Source: Shewanella gaetbuli
GTDB lineage: Bacteria > Pseudomonadota > Gammaproteobacteria > Enterobacterales > Shewanellaceae
Direction of reading: 5' to 3'
Assembly: GCF_023284065.1 (NCBI RefSeq)
Contig: NZ_JAKIKP010000002.1
Span: forward strand, 186,001-250,000
DNA: 64,000 bases
Both the position numbers and the translations under genes were made by a program. This document shows positions 18,087 to 27,971 of this stretch, piece by piece. The notes below the pieces were generated by a model. It did not search any database. It was not told the origin of the DNA and worked only from the letters and a program-made list of their open reading frames with translations. Within the stretch, counting starts at the first letter, position 1; every line of letters begins with the position of its first letter.

Positions 18087-18443
18087 TTAACGTAAATCCA
18101 TTTCTTGCACTTTTTCGTAGGCAATTTCTGGCGCGGTAACTTCTGGCTTTGCATGCTTGTCAGCTTTTAAGTGCCCTTTACGATGTTTTAAGGCGGCATC
18201 TAGCTTTTTAGCTGCACTGGCGATTGCGGGGTACATTACGGCATCTTTGCCGTTTGCAGCAATGCGGCTGCCTTCGTAATTGGTGCTGACTTCAACATCA
18301 AACTCGCCATGCTCTTTGGCAATAATGACGTTTAGTGAGATAAGTGTCGGGAAATGGCTTGCAAGCTTAGTAAACTTCTCTTCTACATGTTGCTTAACAG
18401 TGTCGGTAACATCTACATGGTGACCAGAAAGATTTATTTTCAT
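18087..18443 (-). CDS. raiA: Ribosome hibernation factor, HPF/YfiA (RaiA) family
   Basis: 118 residues: MKINLSGHHVDVTDTVKQHVEEKFTKLASHFP at the start and a beta-alpha-beta-beta-beta-alpha fold ending YPAIASAAKKLDAALKHRKGHLKADKH. The protein sits in the decoding centre of idle 70S ribosomes. A C-terminal tail of about 23 residues beyond the HPF core matches the RaiA/YfiA type, which blocks dimerisation, rather than short HPF. The GHH...DVTD start is the family hallmark. Confidence 0.88.
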   Translation of the reverse strand: MKINLSGHHVDVTDTVKQHVEEKFTKLASHFPTLISLNVIIAKEHGEFDVEVSTNYEGSRIAANGKDAVMYPAIASAAKKLDAALKHRKGHLKADKHAKPEVTAPEIAYEKVQEMDLR

Positions 18444-18899
18444 AAAGTGTCCTTAGCGTTATTACGTCTTTTTAATGTCTTATTTCGTCGACTACATAAA
18501 AAGAACTTGGGGCGTTGACTGTAGATCTCAAGAGATTAAATGAACAAAGTGCCAAAATGGGGATTAAAGTCACATCTGTAATTTAATTCTGTATTGTTTT
18601 ACAAATACTCTGTCGTTATCAAAAAAATTGAACAACCATGTTCTTAATTTGATTTAACACCACAATACACACTTAGTATAGACACAAACAAGTCAATTTG
18701 TTGGCTAGTTTTGTCAGCTTTACAAAGACGCTCACAAAGCAGGCTAAAAACCATTGAAATAAGATAAAAATTAGCCAAATAGCTTTGGCGAATGAATATA
18801 AATTAATGCGATGGTATTCATTACTAGACAGAAATTGCCGCACTTGGTTTGATTAGTTCAGCCTAATGTTAAATTTCTCTATCAATTTACAACATAAAA
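18444..18899. other. Gene-free region between raiA and the pullulanase terminator
   Basis: About 455 bp, AT-rich, with no open frame of note and no strong repeat that I can see. It should contain the raiA promoter at its left end. Confidence 0.4.
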
Positions 18900-18931
18900 A
18901 AGCGCAACCATGACAACTCATGATTGCGCTT
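18900..18931 (-). terminator. Rho-independent terminator of the pullulanase gene
   Basis: AAGCGCAACCATGA / TCATGATTGCGCTT stem with one mismatch and a CAAC loop. On the minus strand it runs into TTTTTTATG. Confidence 0.85.
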
Positions 18932-18948
18932 AAAAAGGGAAACCTTGT

Positions 18949-21900
18949 TTAGTTCACTTTAGAAACACTCAATGTGGGCGAATCTGCACTTGGGCCAGTT
19001 ACCGTAAAGCGATAAGTTGCATCACTAGGCACAGATAACTTCATGTTAGCGCCTTTTTTAGCCAGCACTTTGGTCGTGTCTTCAGCCACCACCTCATCAC
19101 CTGCTATAGCCCCAAAGTCAACAGTAGACCAATCTGCAGTCGCTATTTTGAATTCATAATCTCCAGCAGCAATGCTGATGTCAGCTGTGTATACAGATGA
19201 GCCTTGATAAGACAATGCGTCAACCTCACCCCAACCGTTCATTCCACCGCGAATAAAGACTGTATTACCCGCAAACATGTCAGTTTTATGGATAGTCACT
19301 ACCGGCTCGTTGCGATTACTCATATCAAAAGTAAAGCTGTACATGGCATCAGCGTCAAAATCGAAGCTTAAATTAGCCCCTTTAACGGCTAATACTTTTG
19401 CCACACCATACTCAATTACCCCATCAGCTTCTCCACTTCCGTAGTCAACGGTACTCCAGTCACTTGAGGCAATTTTAAATCCTTTACTTCCCGCAGTAAC
19501 CATCACTTCAGCTCGGTATAGGCTTCCACCGAGATAAACCATTTCGTTGTCAGTTGACCAACCATTCATATCGCCACGCAAATACACGGGCGTACCAATA
19601 AATGGCTCTTCGTTGTATACCGTTAACACTGGATTATCTTTGTCTGACGCATCAAGTGAGAATACATAAGTTCCGGCCATAGACGGGGTAAACTTCATGT
19701 TAGCACCAGAGCGAGCTAACGCTTCAGCAACCGATTCATCTACGTCAGCCACATCACCACTTAGGGCACCAAAATCAACGGTACTCCAATCAGCTGAGGC
19801 CACTTTGAACTCATAGGTTTGCGCATCTAAGGCTATCGCTATGCGGTATTCGCCAGCACCAACATAGGTAAAGGCATCCACCTCACCCCAACCGTTCATG
19901 CCACCACGAACAAATACCGTAGTACTGCCATATGGCACCACATCAGGCGCGCCAGCGGTTGCCGTTGCACTTAACCCCTCACCTTGGGTGTCACCTTGCA
20001 ACTTAACAAATACTGCCGTCGTTAATGCGGGGACGGTAAAGGTTCCCTCGCCTTCTCCTTGGCTAAAGTTAGCATCCAGTTGGCGAGCATCTATAGAGTT
20101 AGCTAACGTGCTGTGCAAACTAAAGCCTGCCGCAGTAGGGACAGTATGAGATTGTGCTTCACTTGAGCCATTAACCATCACCACCATAGCATCAACCATA
20201 GGGTCAATATCTGATAGGCCTGCACCATCGTCTATGCTCATCACAATCAAACCTTGGGTTTGACGTTTACCAATATTATGAAAGCCAACTCGGTCAATAA
20301 TGTCTTGAGCATTTGTTAAACGCAGTAATGGGCTGGCTTTGCGAATGGCTAAAAACTCATTAAATACACTGGACGCAAATTCAATTTCAGTCATAGATGC
20401 AGCTGAATTTGGGTTACCCGACAACGCAATAATTTGCTCCATTTTAGCGGCATTATCTTGAGCTAAAGGTAAACCCACATTCCAGTTATTACTGCCTTTG
20501 GTAAAGTCGACCCAGTTAAACCAGTCACCTGAGTCATAGGTGTTACGGTCCATTGATTTAGAACGTAACATGTCGCCACCCATTTGTAAGAAAGGAATCC
20601 CCTGACTTAATAATGGAATGCTAGCCGCTATATTTTGCACTCGAACACGGTCTTCAATCGACATTGTTGTGTCATTTGAATATTGCAAAATATCCCAAAG
20701 TGTTTCGTTATCATGCTTAGACACATAGTTAATGCTGTCAGCAGGATCTTTAGCATAAGCCGTAGGCTGAGAGTTCCAACTAAAGCTATTACCTGTAGCA
20801 GTGTTGCCATTGAAGTCTTTGAGTACGTAGTTTTCAATGTTACCCGCCATCGATAAGCGTAGGGTATCTTGATCTCTTAGGTGATCATCTTTTTGCTCAG
20901 TAGCAAATAACGCCCCGCCGCGAACGGCTTCACGTATGCGGTCATTAAAGGTACCCACTTCGCTGCCCGCCATATTGGCTTGGGTGGCTTGCTCAAATAA
21001 GCGGTTGTCTGCAACCTCGCCAAAATTCCAGCCTTCACCGTAAAAGTAGTTATCTGGATCAACGGCTTGAACAGCTTCACGGGCGGCAAGAATACTGCTT
21101 TTAGGCATATGCCCCATTACATCGAATCGGAAGCTATCAAAGCCATAGTGCTCCGCTAAAATCACCATAGAGTCGCTAACAAACTTGTCCATCATTCGAT
21201 GTTCAGTTGCGGTGTTGTCACAACAGGTTGATGATTCTATTTTGCCGGTGATTTCATTGTAACGGTGGTAATAACCCGGCACGACTTTGTCGAGTACTGA
21301 GTTATCCCATAAGCCTGAAGCACTGGTGTGGTTATATACCACATCAAGTACTACGCGTAAGCCAAGCTCATGTAATGATTGGTTCATTGCACGTAGCTCT
21401 TTAATGCGCGCAGTGCCTTCTGCATCACTTGCATAACTGCCTTCTGGGGCGATAAAGTGGTGCGGGTCGTAACCCCAGTTGAAGCTGTCATAACCTCGCA
21501 TTGCATTGACTAAGTTTTGCGCATCGTCAGAACCCACGGTAAAGCCCGCGAGTACTTCTTCAATGGTGGCTGAGGTGTCTTCTGTTTTACAGGCATCAGC
21601 ATTATCATCAATTTTGGCGCAAAGTTTCGCTAATGTATCGGTAATATCAATGCGTTCAGCAGCATCTTCATTAATGGTTGCAATGTCGGTTACCGGTAAT
21701 AGGTGGAAATGGGTAACGCCACTTTCAGCCAGTTTACGCAGATGTTCTACTGGCGCACTACCGTCTTCAGTAAAGGCTAAATATTTGCCACGATTAGCCT
21801 CAGAGGTTGATTCGTCTCGAGCGCTAAAATCACGAACATGCCCTTCATATATCACCGCATCTTCAATATTTGCGATTGTCGGCACGGTGTGATCATCCCA

Positions 21901-23286
21901 ACCATCTGGCTTTAAGTCAGCATCGTCTAAATTAACAAACTGGCTGTAATGACCATTGGTGGATACGTTTAATGAATACGGATCACTTGTGAGTAATGTT
22001 TCTATTTTGCCACTAACAGGATGATATACCGTCACCTCAAATTGGTAATACTGGCGGTCTAATTCATTACCGCCACTATATGACCAAATACCGGTTGCGG
22101 TGTCTTCTGTCATTTGATGGCTAGCAATTTCCTTTTTAGCGGCGTCATAGACTTTTAACATGACATTTTGCGCTGTTGGTGCCCAAACTTTAGAGACAAT
22201 ATTGCCATTATCGTACATCACCCCTAATGGTGCTTCGTCAGCATCGTTTTCAGCTTGGGTGTATAAATCATCTAGCACTTTTGCCACTTGTACTTTACTG
22301 GCTGCAACAGCTTTGTTTTCGCTATCATATGCAGCTAACACTAATTGCTGCTTGGCAATAGCTTTTGCTTGCTGTGCATCAAAGTTAGCCTCATAAGCTG
22401 GCCAAGTGGCTAAATGTGGCGCTAACGCTTTAAGCTCGTCGGTTAACTCAGTAGCAACCACTTCTATTTGCTCGCCGCCTATCATGCCTTTGTCATCAAC
22501 GACTGCAGTTGCATCTGCAGAATGGTGTAATACAAACTTTGCGATGCCGTCAGGTGATTCGTTCCATACAAAAGTGTTTTGATCTAACCAATGAGCACTG
22601 GCACCATCAATTGAAAAACCAACCTCTAAAATAGGATAGTCATACACATCACTTTCACCGTGAATAGTAAAGTTTGCGCGATCAAACTGTGCTTCAGGGG
22701 CTGCTGAATCTTCATAGGCTTTAAGATTCATCACTAAGTCGCCATCACCTAAAGCTTTACCTGAACCCTCAGTACCAATGTGCACAATAAAGTTGGCACA
22801 TTCACTGTGACCTTCTTTTAAGTTTAAGATCCAATAAGCACCATAGTTAGGGTCAATCCCATCAAAAGAATGGCCATTTGCCCAGTCAGTTGAGTCGAAT
22901 GGTGGCGCATAGGCATCACAAGTATCGTTATTCCAAGTATGTAATTTATACCCTGGGTAGTTTGGGTTACTGTCGCTGTTGTCTTTGTCTTTTATGCGGT
23001 TGTAATAAAGTACTGCTTGGTTTTCACCTGCTAGCACCATAGGTACTGGCAATTCTGGGTTATATCCCACAATACAACTTTCATTTTTGGCATCTGGAAA
23101 CTTAGGCGCTGGGCAGTTAAGTGGCGGTGGTGGCACACACTCTGTTCCCGCAGCATTAGGAATATTAGGTACATTACAGGTCAATAAAACTTCACCCGGT
23201 TCTGACGAGTCACTACCGCAACCCGCTAATGCCCCCACACTTAACGCTAATGCGCTAAGTTTAAATATTGTTGCTTTTGTCATCAT
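18949..23286 (-). CDS. pulA: Lipoprotein pullulanase (GH13) with three C-terminal repeat modules
   Basis: 1445 residues. The lipoprotein signal ends at LAGC (Cys about 23), so the enzyme is predicted to be anchored, probably facing outward. A pullulanase-associated domain (about 75-180) and CBM48-like region (GVMYDNGNIVSKVWAPTAQNVMLKVYD, about 350) precede a GH13 barrel. Its motifs are FNWGYDP, DVVYNH (about 648), FDSFRFDVMG with the nucleophile Asp (about 720), GEGWNFGE with the acid Glu (about 750) and SKHDNETLWD (about 855). Residues 1125-1440 hold three repeats starting VFVRGGMNGW, VYLRGDMNGW and VFIRGGMNGW, each with F/YxFKxAS/TxDWSTVD, probably starch-binding. It cleaves alpha-1,6 branches. 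It lies 87 bp after a TonB receptor gene with no terminator between, so the two are probably one operon. Confidence 0.93.
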   Translation of the reverse strand: MMTKATIFKLSALALSVGALAGCGSDSSEPGEVLLTCNVPNIPNAAGTECVPPPPLNCPAPKFPDAKNESCIVGYNPELPVPMVLAGENQAVLYYNRIKDKDNSDSNPNYPGYKLHTWNNDTCDAYAPPFDSTDWANGHSFDGIDPNYGAYWILNLKEGHSECANFIVHIGTEGSGKALGDGDLVMNLKAYEDSAAPEAQFDRANFTIHGESDVYDYPILEVGFSIDGASAHWLDQNTFVWNESPDGIAKFVLHHSADATAVVDDKGMIGGEQIEVVATELTDELKALAPHLATWPAYEANFDAQQAKAIAKQQLVLAAYDSENKAVAASKVQVAKVLDDLYTQAENDADEAPLGVMYDNGNIVSKVWAPTAQNVMLKVYDAAKKEIASHQMTEDTATGIWSYSGGNELDRQYYQFEVTVYHPVSGKIETLLTSDPYSLNVSTNGHYSQFVNLDDADLKPDGWDDHTVPTIANIEDAVIYEGHVRDFSARDESTSEANRGKYLAFTEDGSAPVEHLRKLAESGVTHFHLLPVTDIATINEDAAERIDITDTLAKLCAKIDDNADACKTEDTSATIEEVLAGFTVGSDDAQNLVNAMRGYDSFNWGYDPHHFIAPEGSYASDAEGTARIKELRAMNQSLHELGLRVVLDVVYNHTSASGLWDNSVLDKVVPGYYHRYNEITGKIESSTCCDNTATEHRMMDKFVSDSMVILAEHYGFDSFRFDVMGHMPKSSILAAREAVQAVDPDNYFYGEGWNFGEVADNRLFEQATQANMAGSEVGTFNDRIREAVRGGALFATEQKDDHLRDQDTLRLSMAGNIENYVLKDFNGNTATGNSFSWNSQPTAYAKDPADSINYVSKHDNETLWDILQYSNDTTMSIEDRVRVQNIAASIPLLSQGIPFLQMGGDMLRSKSMDRNTYDSGDWFNWVDFTKGSNNWNVGLPLAQDNAAKMEQIIALSGNPNSAASMTEIEFASSVFNEFLAIRKASPLLRLTNAQDIIDRVGFHNIGKRQTQGLIVMSIDDGAGLSDIDPMVDAMVVMVNGSSEAQSHTVPTAAGFSLHSTLANSIDARQLDANFSQGEGEGTFTVPALTTAVFVKLQGDTQGEGLSATATAGAPDVVPYGSTTVFVRGGMNGWGEVDAFTYVGAGEYRIAIALDAQTYEFKVASADWSTVDFGALSGDVADVDESVAEALARSGANMKFTPSMAGTYVFSLDASDKDNPVLTVYNEEPFIGTPVYLRGDMNGWSTDNEMVYLGGSLYRAEVMVTAGSKGFKIASSDWSTVDYGSGEADGVIEYGVAKVLAVKGANLSFDFDADAMYSFTFDMSNRNEPVVTIHKTDMFAGNTVFIRGGMNGWGEVDALSYQGSSVYTADISIAAGDYEFKIATADWSTVDFGAIAGDEVVAEDTTKVLAKKGANMKLSVPSDATYRFTVTGPSADSPTLSVSKVN

Positions 23287-23373
23287 GACTGACTACTCCC
23301 GATCATTTTTTGCTGTGATTCCAACACGATTATTAACGTTGTTTGGGTTGGATTTTTTGGCACTAACAATGGA

Positions 23374-26319
23374 TTACATGGCATAGGTGAACCCCAAGAA
23401 AAATTCGCGACCAAAGTACTGTAAGGTGCCGGTTTTAGCTTCGGTACCAAAGTAACTTTTGGTCGGTTCGTCGGTTAGGTTATTAACTTGGAATAACACC
23501 CCTAGCCCATCGGTAATTTGATAAGAGGCTTGGTAATCAATAACGGTTTCGCCGTCAAAGTTAACTACCTGTTCGTTAATCGCTACTTGCTCAGACACAA
23601 ACTCATCACGATAACGAGCACTCACTCGCGTCTCGAAACCTTCATAGGCATAAAATAGCGTGGCGCTGACCACGTTGTTTGATAAGCCTGGTAAGTCTTG
23701 GGTTGCAGTGTCGCCACCTAAATTAGTAATAGATTCCACTTCAGACTCGGTATACGAGTAACTGGCGTTAAAGCCTAAACCTGACCATGCATCAGGAAGA
23801 GAGGCAAAAACTTGGGTATAAGCCAACTCTAAACCGCGAATATAGCCACCTTCAGCGTTGTTAACTGCGGTGGTATAAGTGCCATTGGTGGTTGCTATTT
23901 GTTCGCCACTGATTTCATCAATGATGTATTCAGGTACGTTAAAACCATTGCCTTTAAAGTCGAAGTTTTCAATGGCTATGGTATCGATGAATGAGTCAAT
24001 ATTTTTGTAGAATACTGCAGCTACAAATGCGCCTTCGTCAAAATATCGCTCGTAAGACAGATCATATTGATCGGCATAAAATGGCATCAAGAATGGATTA
24101 TTGGTACTTGAACCATTAATTTCACCGTCATCGGATACTGAAGCACTAATGTCACCTGCTAAACGATTAATAGGCGGACGTGACATCACTTTTGCCGCAG
24201 CAAAACGAATTTGAGAATCGTCGGTTATTTTAAAGTTAAGGTTTACTGAAGGTAGGTAGTCGGTATAACTCACCCCTTGTAATGTGCGGGCATAGTTTTG
24301 ATTGATAATGCCAATCTCGTCAGCAATATTTTGTGCACCTAGCTCAACATCGCCTTCGACATTTTGTAGCATGGTCGCCGACTGGTCAGTATCAACCATA
24401 CGTACACCAAAGTTACCTGTAATGGGAATGCCACCCAGCTCAGTATCAATGTTGGCCATTACATAGGCAGATAACACTTCTTCGTATACATCGCCACTTT
24501 GTAGCACAGACCAAGAATAGTTAGTGGTGTAGCCTTTAGGGTCAATCACCCCACCAGCATTACCCCAGGTTTGTACTGGTTGTGGTACGCCATCAGGAAA
24601 CCACGCATTGAGCGCTTTATCTAAATCAACGGCTAAATAAGCAGGGAAATAGCTAAAATCGCCTTGCCAGTCAACCACAGTGGTCATATCTTCGGTGAGC
24701 TTTAATGGAGGCTCTGATTTTGAAAATGCCCCGTCGTTTCCGTATTCAAATACAGAACGGTCATTACTGTAGGTTCTGTCTGAGTATCGAGCGCCAAATT
24801 CCACACTAGAGATGACATCATTGTCTAGATCATATTTAAAATCGAGTCGATAAGCTTGAACTTCATCTTCGTTCACAAAAGGATAAATTCCGTACTTACT
24901 GACCATCACTCGGTCTACATCTGAAAACGCTTCAGCTTGATTAAAGCCGACATCGGGTAAATCAAGGCCGTTAAGCAAGTAACTCACTGAGACATTTTCA
25001 TCAAATATTGGCGTATCGGCATTAGCGTCAACGGCCACATTTGACCATAACAAGCCATTTCTAAAATCACTTTTAGCTGAAGATAAAGACACATCCACAT
25101 TAACGTTTAAGCGATCAGTTACTTGCCAATCAGCATTAATGCCGTAACTATTGACTTCATCAAAATCTTGGTTGTCGTCATTAACAATTTCAACACGGGT
25201 GTAGCTTTTAGAGGTGCGATTAAAGGTACCGCCAATTAAGCTGTTTCCGTCATAGGTTGGGTTAGCTACGCTGGCGTTTCTGCCACCAAACTTTACCCGA
25301 TAACCTCTCGCAAAAGCTTCACTGTCAAAGCGTGACATAAACGCATCGGCTTTTAAGACAAAGTTATCAACCGGCGCCCACTCGATGGCTCCCATATAGC
25401 CATTTCGGGTTTCAACACCGCCTAAATGCTGTACTTCAAAACCTTCACTAATGTATTCATAATTTGGATTATCAACCGGCCCATTGGTGTCATTTTCTAG
25501 GCCGTCTAGCTCTTTTGAATCGTTATACGCAAGGCCAATAAATTGGGTGGCAACACTGGGCTGTTCTAATCTGGCATAACCCACAGCTACGCCTAAGGTG
25601 TCTTCTAAAAACTTACCTTGGTATGAAAAACTGAGTCGGCTACCGTATTCTTCAGCGCCATACACTTCATTGGCTCTGTCGTTATACATTCCGCGAGCAT
25701 TGACCACAAAACTATGCTGTTTATCACTGCTTAATGGGCTGACTGTCGACAGCTCAACTGTACCGGCAACGCCGCCTTCAATGAGCGATGCTTTAGGCGA
25801 TTTATAAACCGCGGCCGATGAAATGAGCTCTGAAGGGTATTGGTCAAACTCAATACTTCGTGAACCACTTGTTGAGACCTGTTCACGTCCATTTAAGGTA
25901 GAAAAAACAAACCCGCCAGACATACCACGAATATTAATCTCAGCTGCTTGCCCCCCGGTTCGCACAGCTGAAATGCCCGGTAAGCGAGTTAATGCATCAG
26001 CCATAGAGACATCAGGCAACGCCCCTAAATCATCAGCAGATAACTGCTCTGACACAGTGTCTGAGTAGCGTTTAGAATTTAAAGAATCAATAAGGCTGCG
26101 GCTATAACCTTTGACTTGAATGCGTTCTATAGGTAAATCATCAGTGATAGTGGTGTCAGCTTGAGTTGAATTTTGTTCTGTGGTTTCAACAGCGACGCTT
26201 TGTTCAGCGGTTGGTTGTTTAACTTCATCTGCTGCTTGAGATATTTGTGGTATCAATAAGACACTCATCCCCGCTGCAGCCAAAGCTAAAGTCAACACGG
26301 TTGGTTTACTTTTGAGCAT
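23374..26319 (-). CDS. TonB-dependent outer-membrane receptor, probable maltodextrin/starch uptake
   Basis: 981 residues from ATG 26319, preceded by a purine-rich GGGGAAGGGG; the frame could start at 26376, but this would spoil the signal peptide MLKSKPTVLTLALAAAGMSVLLIPQISQAAD. The plug domain (ADALTRLPGISAVRTGGQAAEINIRGMSGGFVFSTLNGREQVS) belongs to the TIGR01782 type common in Alteromonadales. The 22-strand barrel ends in the characteristic aromatic-rich FGREFFLGFTYAM. An IERIQVKGYSRSL segment near residue 65-75 could be the TonB box region. The substrate is inferred from the pullulanase gene downstream and is not shown by the sequence itself. Confidence 0.88.
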   Translation of the reverse strand: MLKSKPTVLTLALAAAGMSVLLIPQISQAADEVKQPTAEQSVAVETTEQNSTQADTTITDDLPIERIQVKGYSRSLIDSLNSKRYSDTVSEQLSADDLGALPDVSMADALTRLPGISAVRTGGQAAEINIRGMSGGFVFSTLNGREQVSTSGSRSIEFDQYPSELISSAAVYKSPKASLIEGGVAGTVELSTVSPLSSDKQHSFVVNARGMYNDRANEVYGAEEYGSRLSFSYQGKFLEDTLGVAVGYARLEQPSVATQFIGLAYNDSKELDGLENDTNGPVDNPNYEYISEGFEVQHLGGVETRNGYMGAIEWAPVDNFVLKADAFMSRFDSEAFARGYRVKFGGRNASVANPTYDGNSLIGGTFNRTSKSYTRVEIVNDDNQDFDEVNSYGINADWQVTDRLNVNVDVSLSSAKSDFRNGLLWSNVAVDANADTPIFDENVSVSYLLNGLDLPDVGFNQAEAFSDVDRVMVSKYGIYPFVNEDEVQAYRLDFKYDLDNDVISSVEFGARYSDRTYSNDRSVFEYGNDGAFSKSEPPLKLTEDMTTVVDWQGDFSYFPAYLAVDLDKALNAWFPDGVPQPVQTWGNAGGVIDPKGYTTNYSWSVLQSGDVYEEVLSAYVMANIDTELGGIPITGNFGVRMVDTDQSATMLQNVEGDVELGAQNIADEIGIINQNYARTLQGVSYTDYLPSVNLNFKITDDSQIRFAAAKVMSRPPINRLAGDISASVSDDGEINGSSTNNPFLMPFYADQYDLSYERYFDEGAFVAAVFYKNIDSFIDTIAIENFDFKGNGFNVPEYIIDEISGEQIATTNGTYTTAVNNAEGGYIRGLELAYTQVFASLPDAWSGLGFNASYSYTESEVESITNLGGDTATQDLPGLSNNVVSATLFYAYEGFETRVSARYRDEFVSEQVAINEQVVNFDGETVIDYQASYQITDGLGVLFQVNNLTDEPTKSYFGTEAKTGTLQYFGREFFLGFTYAM

Positions 26320-26445
26320 TGGTTTCCCCTTCCCCATACAGGTTTTATTTGCCCAACACTCAGATATACCACTCATACTATGCAGAATATTGAACAGTTT
26401 TTAATTCCGTTATACTAGGCATTGACACAGCACCACCTCAACACA

Positions 26446-26461
26446 ATGCATACGTATTCAT
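26446..26461. promoter_or_regulatory. LacI-family-type operator candidate upstream of the TonB receptor
   Basis: ATGCATACGTATTCAT, symmetric about a central CG with one mismatched pair. The central CG and 16-bp size are typical of LacI-family sites. Its place about 130 bp upstream of the receptor start suggests a MalR-like repressor of the starch locus. No lacI-type gene is present in this window. Confidence 0.45.
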
Positions 26462-26716
26462 AACAATTATGCAACAAAATGGTATTTTATCTACCCATCG
26501 CATAAATTTATTGTTAGCCATTTCCTGAGACTTATTAACCACTTGTGATAAGTAGAGCCGTTTTATATATTTTTAGGTTAATCCTAATAATTAAATCATT
26601 TAGCAGAAAAGGCTAAAAACAGACAAAGAGGTGGACTTTAGGCTCGTGTTAGTGTTGAATTTGCACCGAGTATGGCGATATCAATGCAATATTATTAAGT
26701 AACTTAGGAGTGTTGG

Positions 26717-27154
26717 ATGGGTTTTAAAGTCACTGTTGATTGGCAAACATCACCCGCTGAAGAAGGCGAGTTCAATCGAGATCACCAAGTTAAATATGGT
26801 AGCGGTCAATCAATACAAGCTTCATCGGCTCCTGAATACAAAGGCAATGAAGCAAAAATAAACCCTGAAGAAAACCTGTTAGCGGCTTTATCTTCATGTC
26901 ACATGCTGACATTTTTAGCTATTGCACATTTAAAGCGCTTACCGGTATCAACGTATACCGATAACGCTGTAGCCGATTTAGGCAAGAATGATGCTGGTAA
27001 AATTGCGGTAGTCAAAATGACTTTAAACCCACAAGTCGAGTTTGCTGACCATGTGGAAGTGAGCCCAGAAACCATTGCTAAGATCCATGAAAAAGCGCAC
27101 GCTAACTGCTTTATTGCTAACTCGTTGGCTTGTGAAGTAGAAATAAAATACTAA
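26717..27154 (+). CDS. OsmC/Ohr-family protein
   Basis: 145 residues with NPEENLLAALSSCHMLTFLAIAH and HANCFIANSLACEVEI, carrying the two family cysteines (about residues 58 and 131) that form the peroxide-reducing thiol pair. OsmC-family proteins reduce organic hydroperoxides. This sequence is closer to the uncharacterised OsmC-like branch than to Ohr, so the substrate is uncertain. AGGAG sits 7 bp before the ATG. It is divergent from the TonB receptor, sharing a roughly 400-bp upstream region, and ends at a strong terminator. Confidence 0.9.
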   Translation: MGFKVTVDWQTSPAEEGEFNRDHQVKYGSGQSIQASSAPEYKGNEAKINPEENLLAALSSCHMLTFLAIAHLKRLPVSTYTDNAVADLGKNDAGKIAVVKMTLNPQVEFADHVEVSPETIAKIHEKAHANCFIANSLACEVEIKY

Positions 27155-27176
27155 GCAGTGACAAAAATTATTCATT

Positions 27177-27202
27177 AAAAAAGCCGCTATTGCGGCTTTT
27201 TT
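27177..27202 (+). terminator. Rho-independent terminator after the OsmC-like gene
   Basis: AAAAAAGCCGC / GCGGCTTTTTT stem with a TATT loop. It has T-tracts on both strands and so may also serve the convergent lipoprotein gene. Confidence 0.9.
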
Positions 27203-27264
27203 AATGTTAACTTTTATATTGTTAACGTGTAGTAATTAGCTGGACAACTCAAACTGAGCAAATG

Positions 27265-27840
27265 CTATTCGTCGTTTTCCATAAAGTCATCAGAAAAGTC
27301 AGTTTCCCAATACTTATAACCTTGGACCGTTGCTTGAGCTGCTGCCCCCATCAAATTAACTTGGTAAGTTTTTACACCATCAATATCAGCAGATTGATTG
27401 GCTGAAGCTTGGTCGCCACTATCCTCATATTTTGCACTGGCTTCTGCTTGAGCTTGGCCTTCATAACCCGACTCTTTAAAACGAGTCAACGCGCTCTGCT
27501 TCATAAATGCTTGTACATAAGCCATTTGCTTCCAACCAATTCCTGCGCCTGCTCCAGCAGTGGCAAAGCGGTAATAAGATTTTTTACCACCTTCGGTTAG
27601 CACACACACACCACCACCAGTTGATAACGCAAACAAGTAACTATTGCTACCAGTACAAACAACATGACCAACAGACTGACTCACGGCTGTTTTGGCCGCA
27701 GGGTGCTGTTTATAAATCTCAGCTAATGCAGCTTGGGTTTCTTTTACAGCGTTGGCTTTTTTAGCTTCAGGGGTACTTCCTGTTGCACACGCTGTTAAGC
27801 CCAAAAGTGCTGCGATTGTTATCAATGATTTTAATTGCAT
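27265..27840 (-). CDS. Lipoprotein with SYLF/Ysc84-like domain
   Basis: 191 residues. The signal MQLKSLITIAALLGLTAC has lipobox LTAC (Cys 18). The central stretch GGGVCVLTEGGKKSYYRFATAGAGAGIGWKQMAYVQAFMKQ resembles the lipid-binding SYLF (Ysc84/DUF500) domain, in which a glycine-rich ligand pocket follows G-x-G-V-x-V. The C-terminus is acidic (DFSDDFMENDE). Two cysteines flank the domain entrance (VVCTGS and GVCVL). Function beyond probable lipid association is unknown. The gene is monocistronic, lying between two terminators. Confidence 0.65.
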   Translation of the reverse strand: MQLKSLITIAALLGLTACATGSTPEAKKANAVKETQAALAEIYKQHPAAKTAVSQSVGHVVCTGSNSYLFALSTGGGVCVLTEGGKKSYYRFATAGAGAGIGWKQMAYVQAFMKQSALTRFKESGYEGQAQAEASAKYEDSGDQASANQSADIDGVKTYQVNLMGAAAQATVQGYKYWETDFSDDFMENDE

Positions 27841-27915
27841 ACGGTGTGGATCTCCTTGTAGATAATGCCGTAAATATAGTGGGATTTATCTACAGCTGAA
27901 AGTAAATATAGACTA

Positions 27916-27941
27916 AAAAGCCTGTATTGCTACAGGCTTTT
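27916..27941 (-). terminator. Rho-independent terminator of the S41 peptidase gene
   Basis: AAAAGCCTGTA / TACAGGCTTTT with a TTGC loop, 31 bp after the peptidase stop. Confidence 0.88.
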
Positions 27942-27971
27942 GGGTTTATGGTTACATTTGTAAAACCAAAT

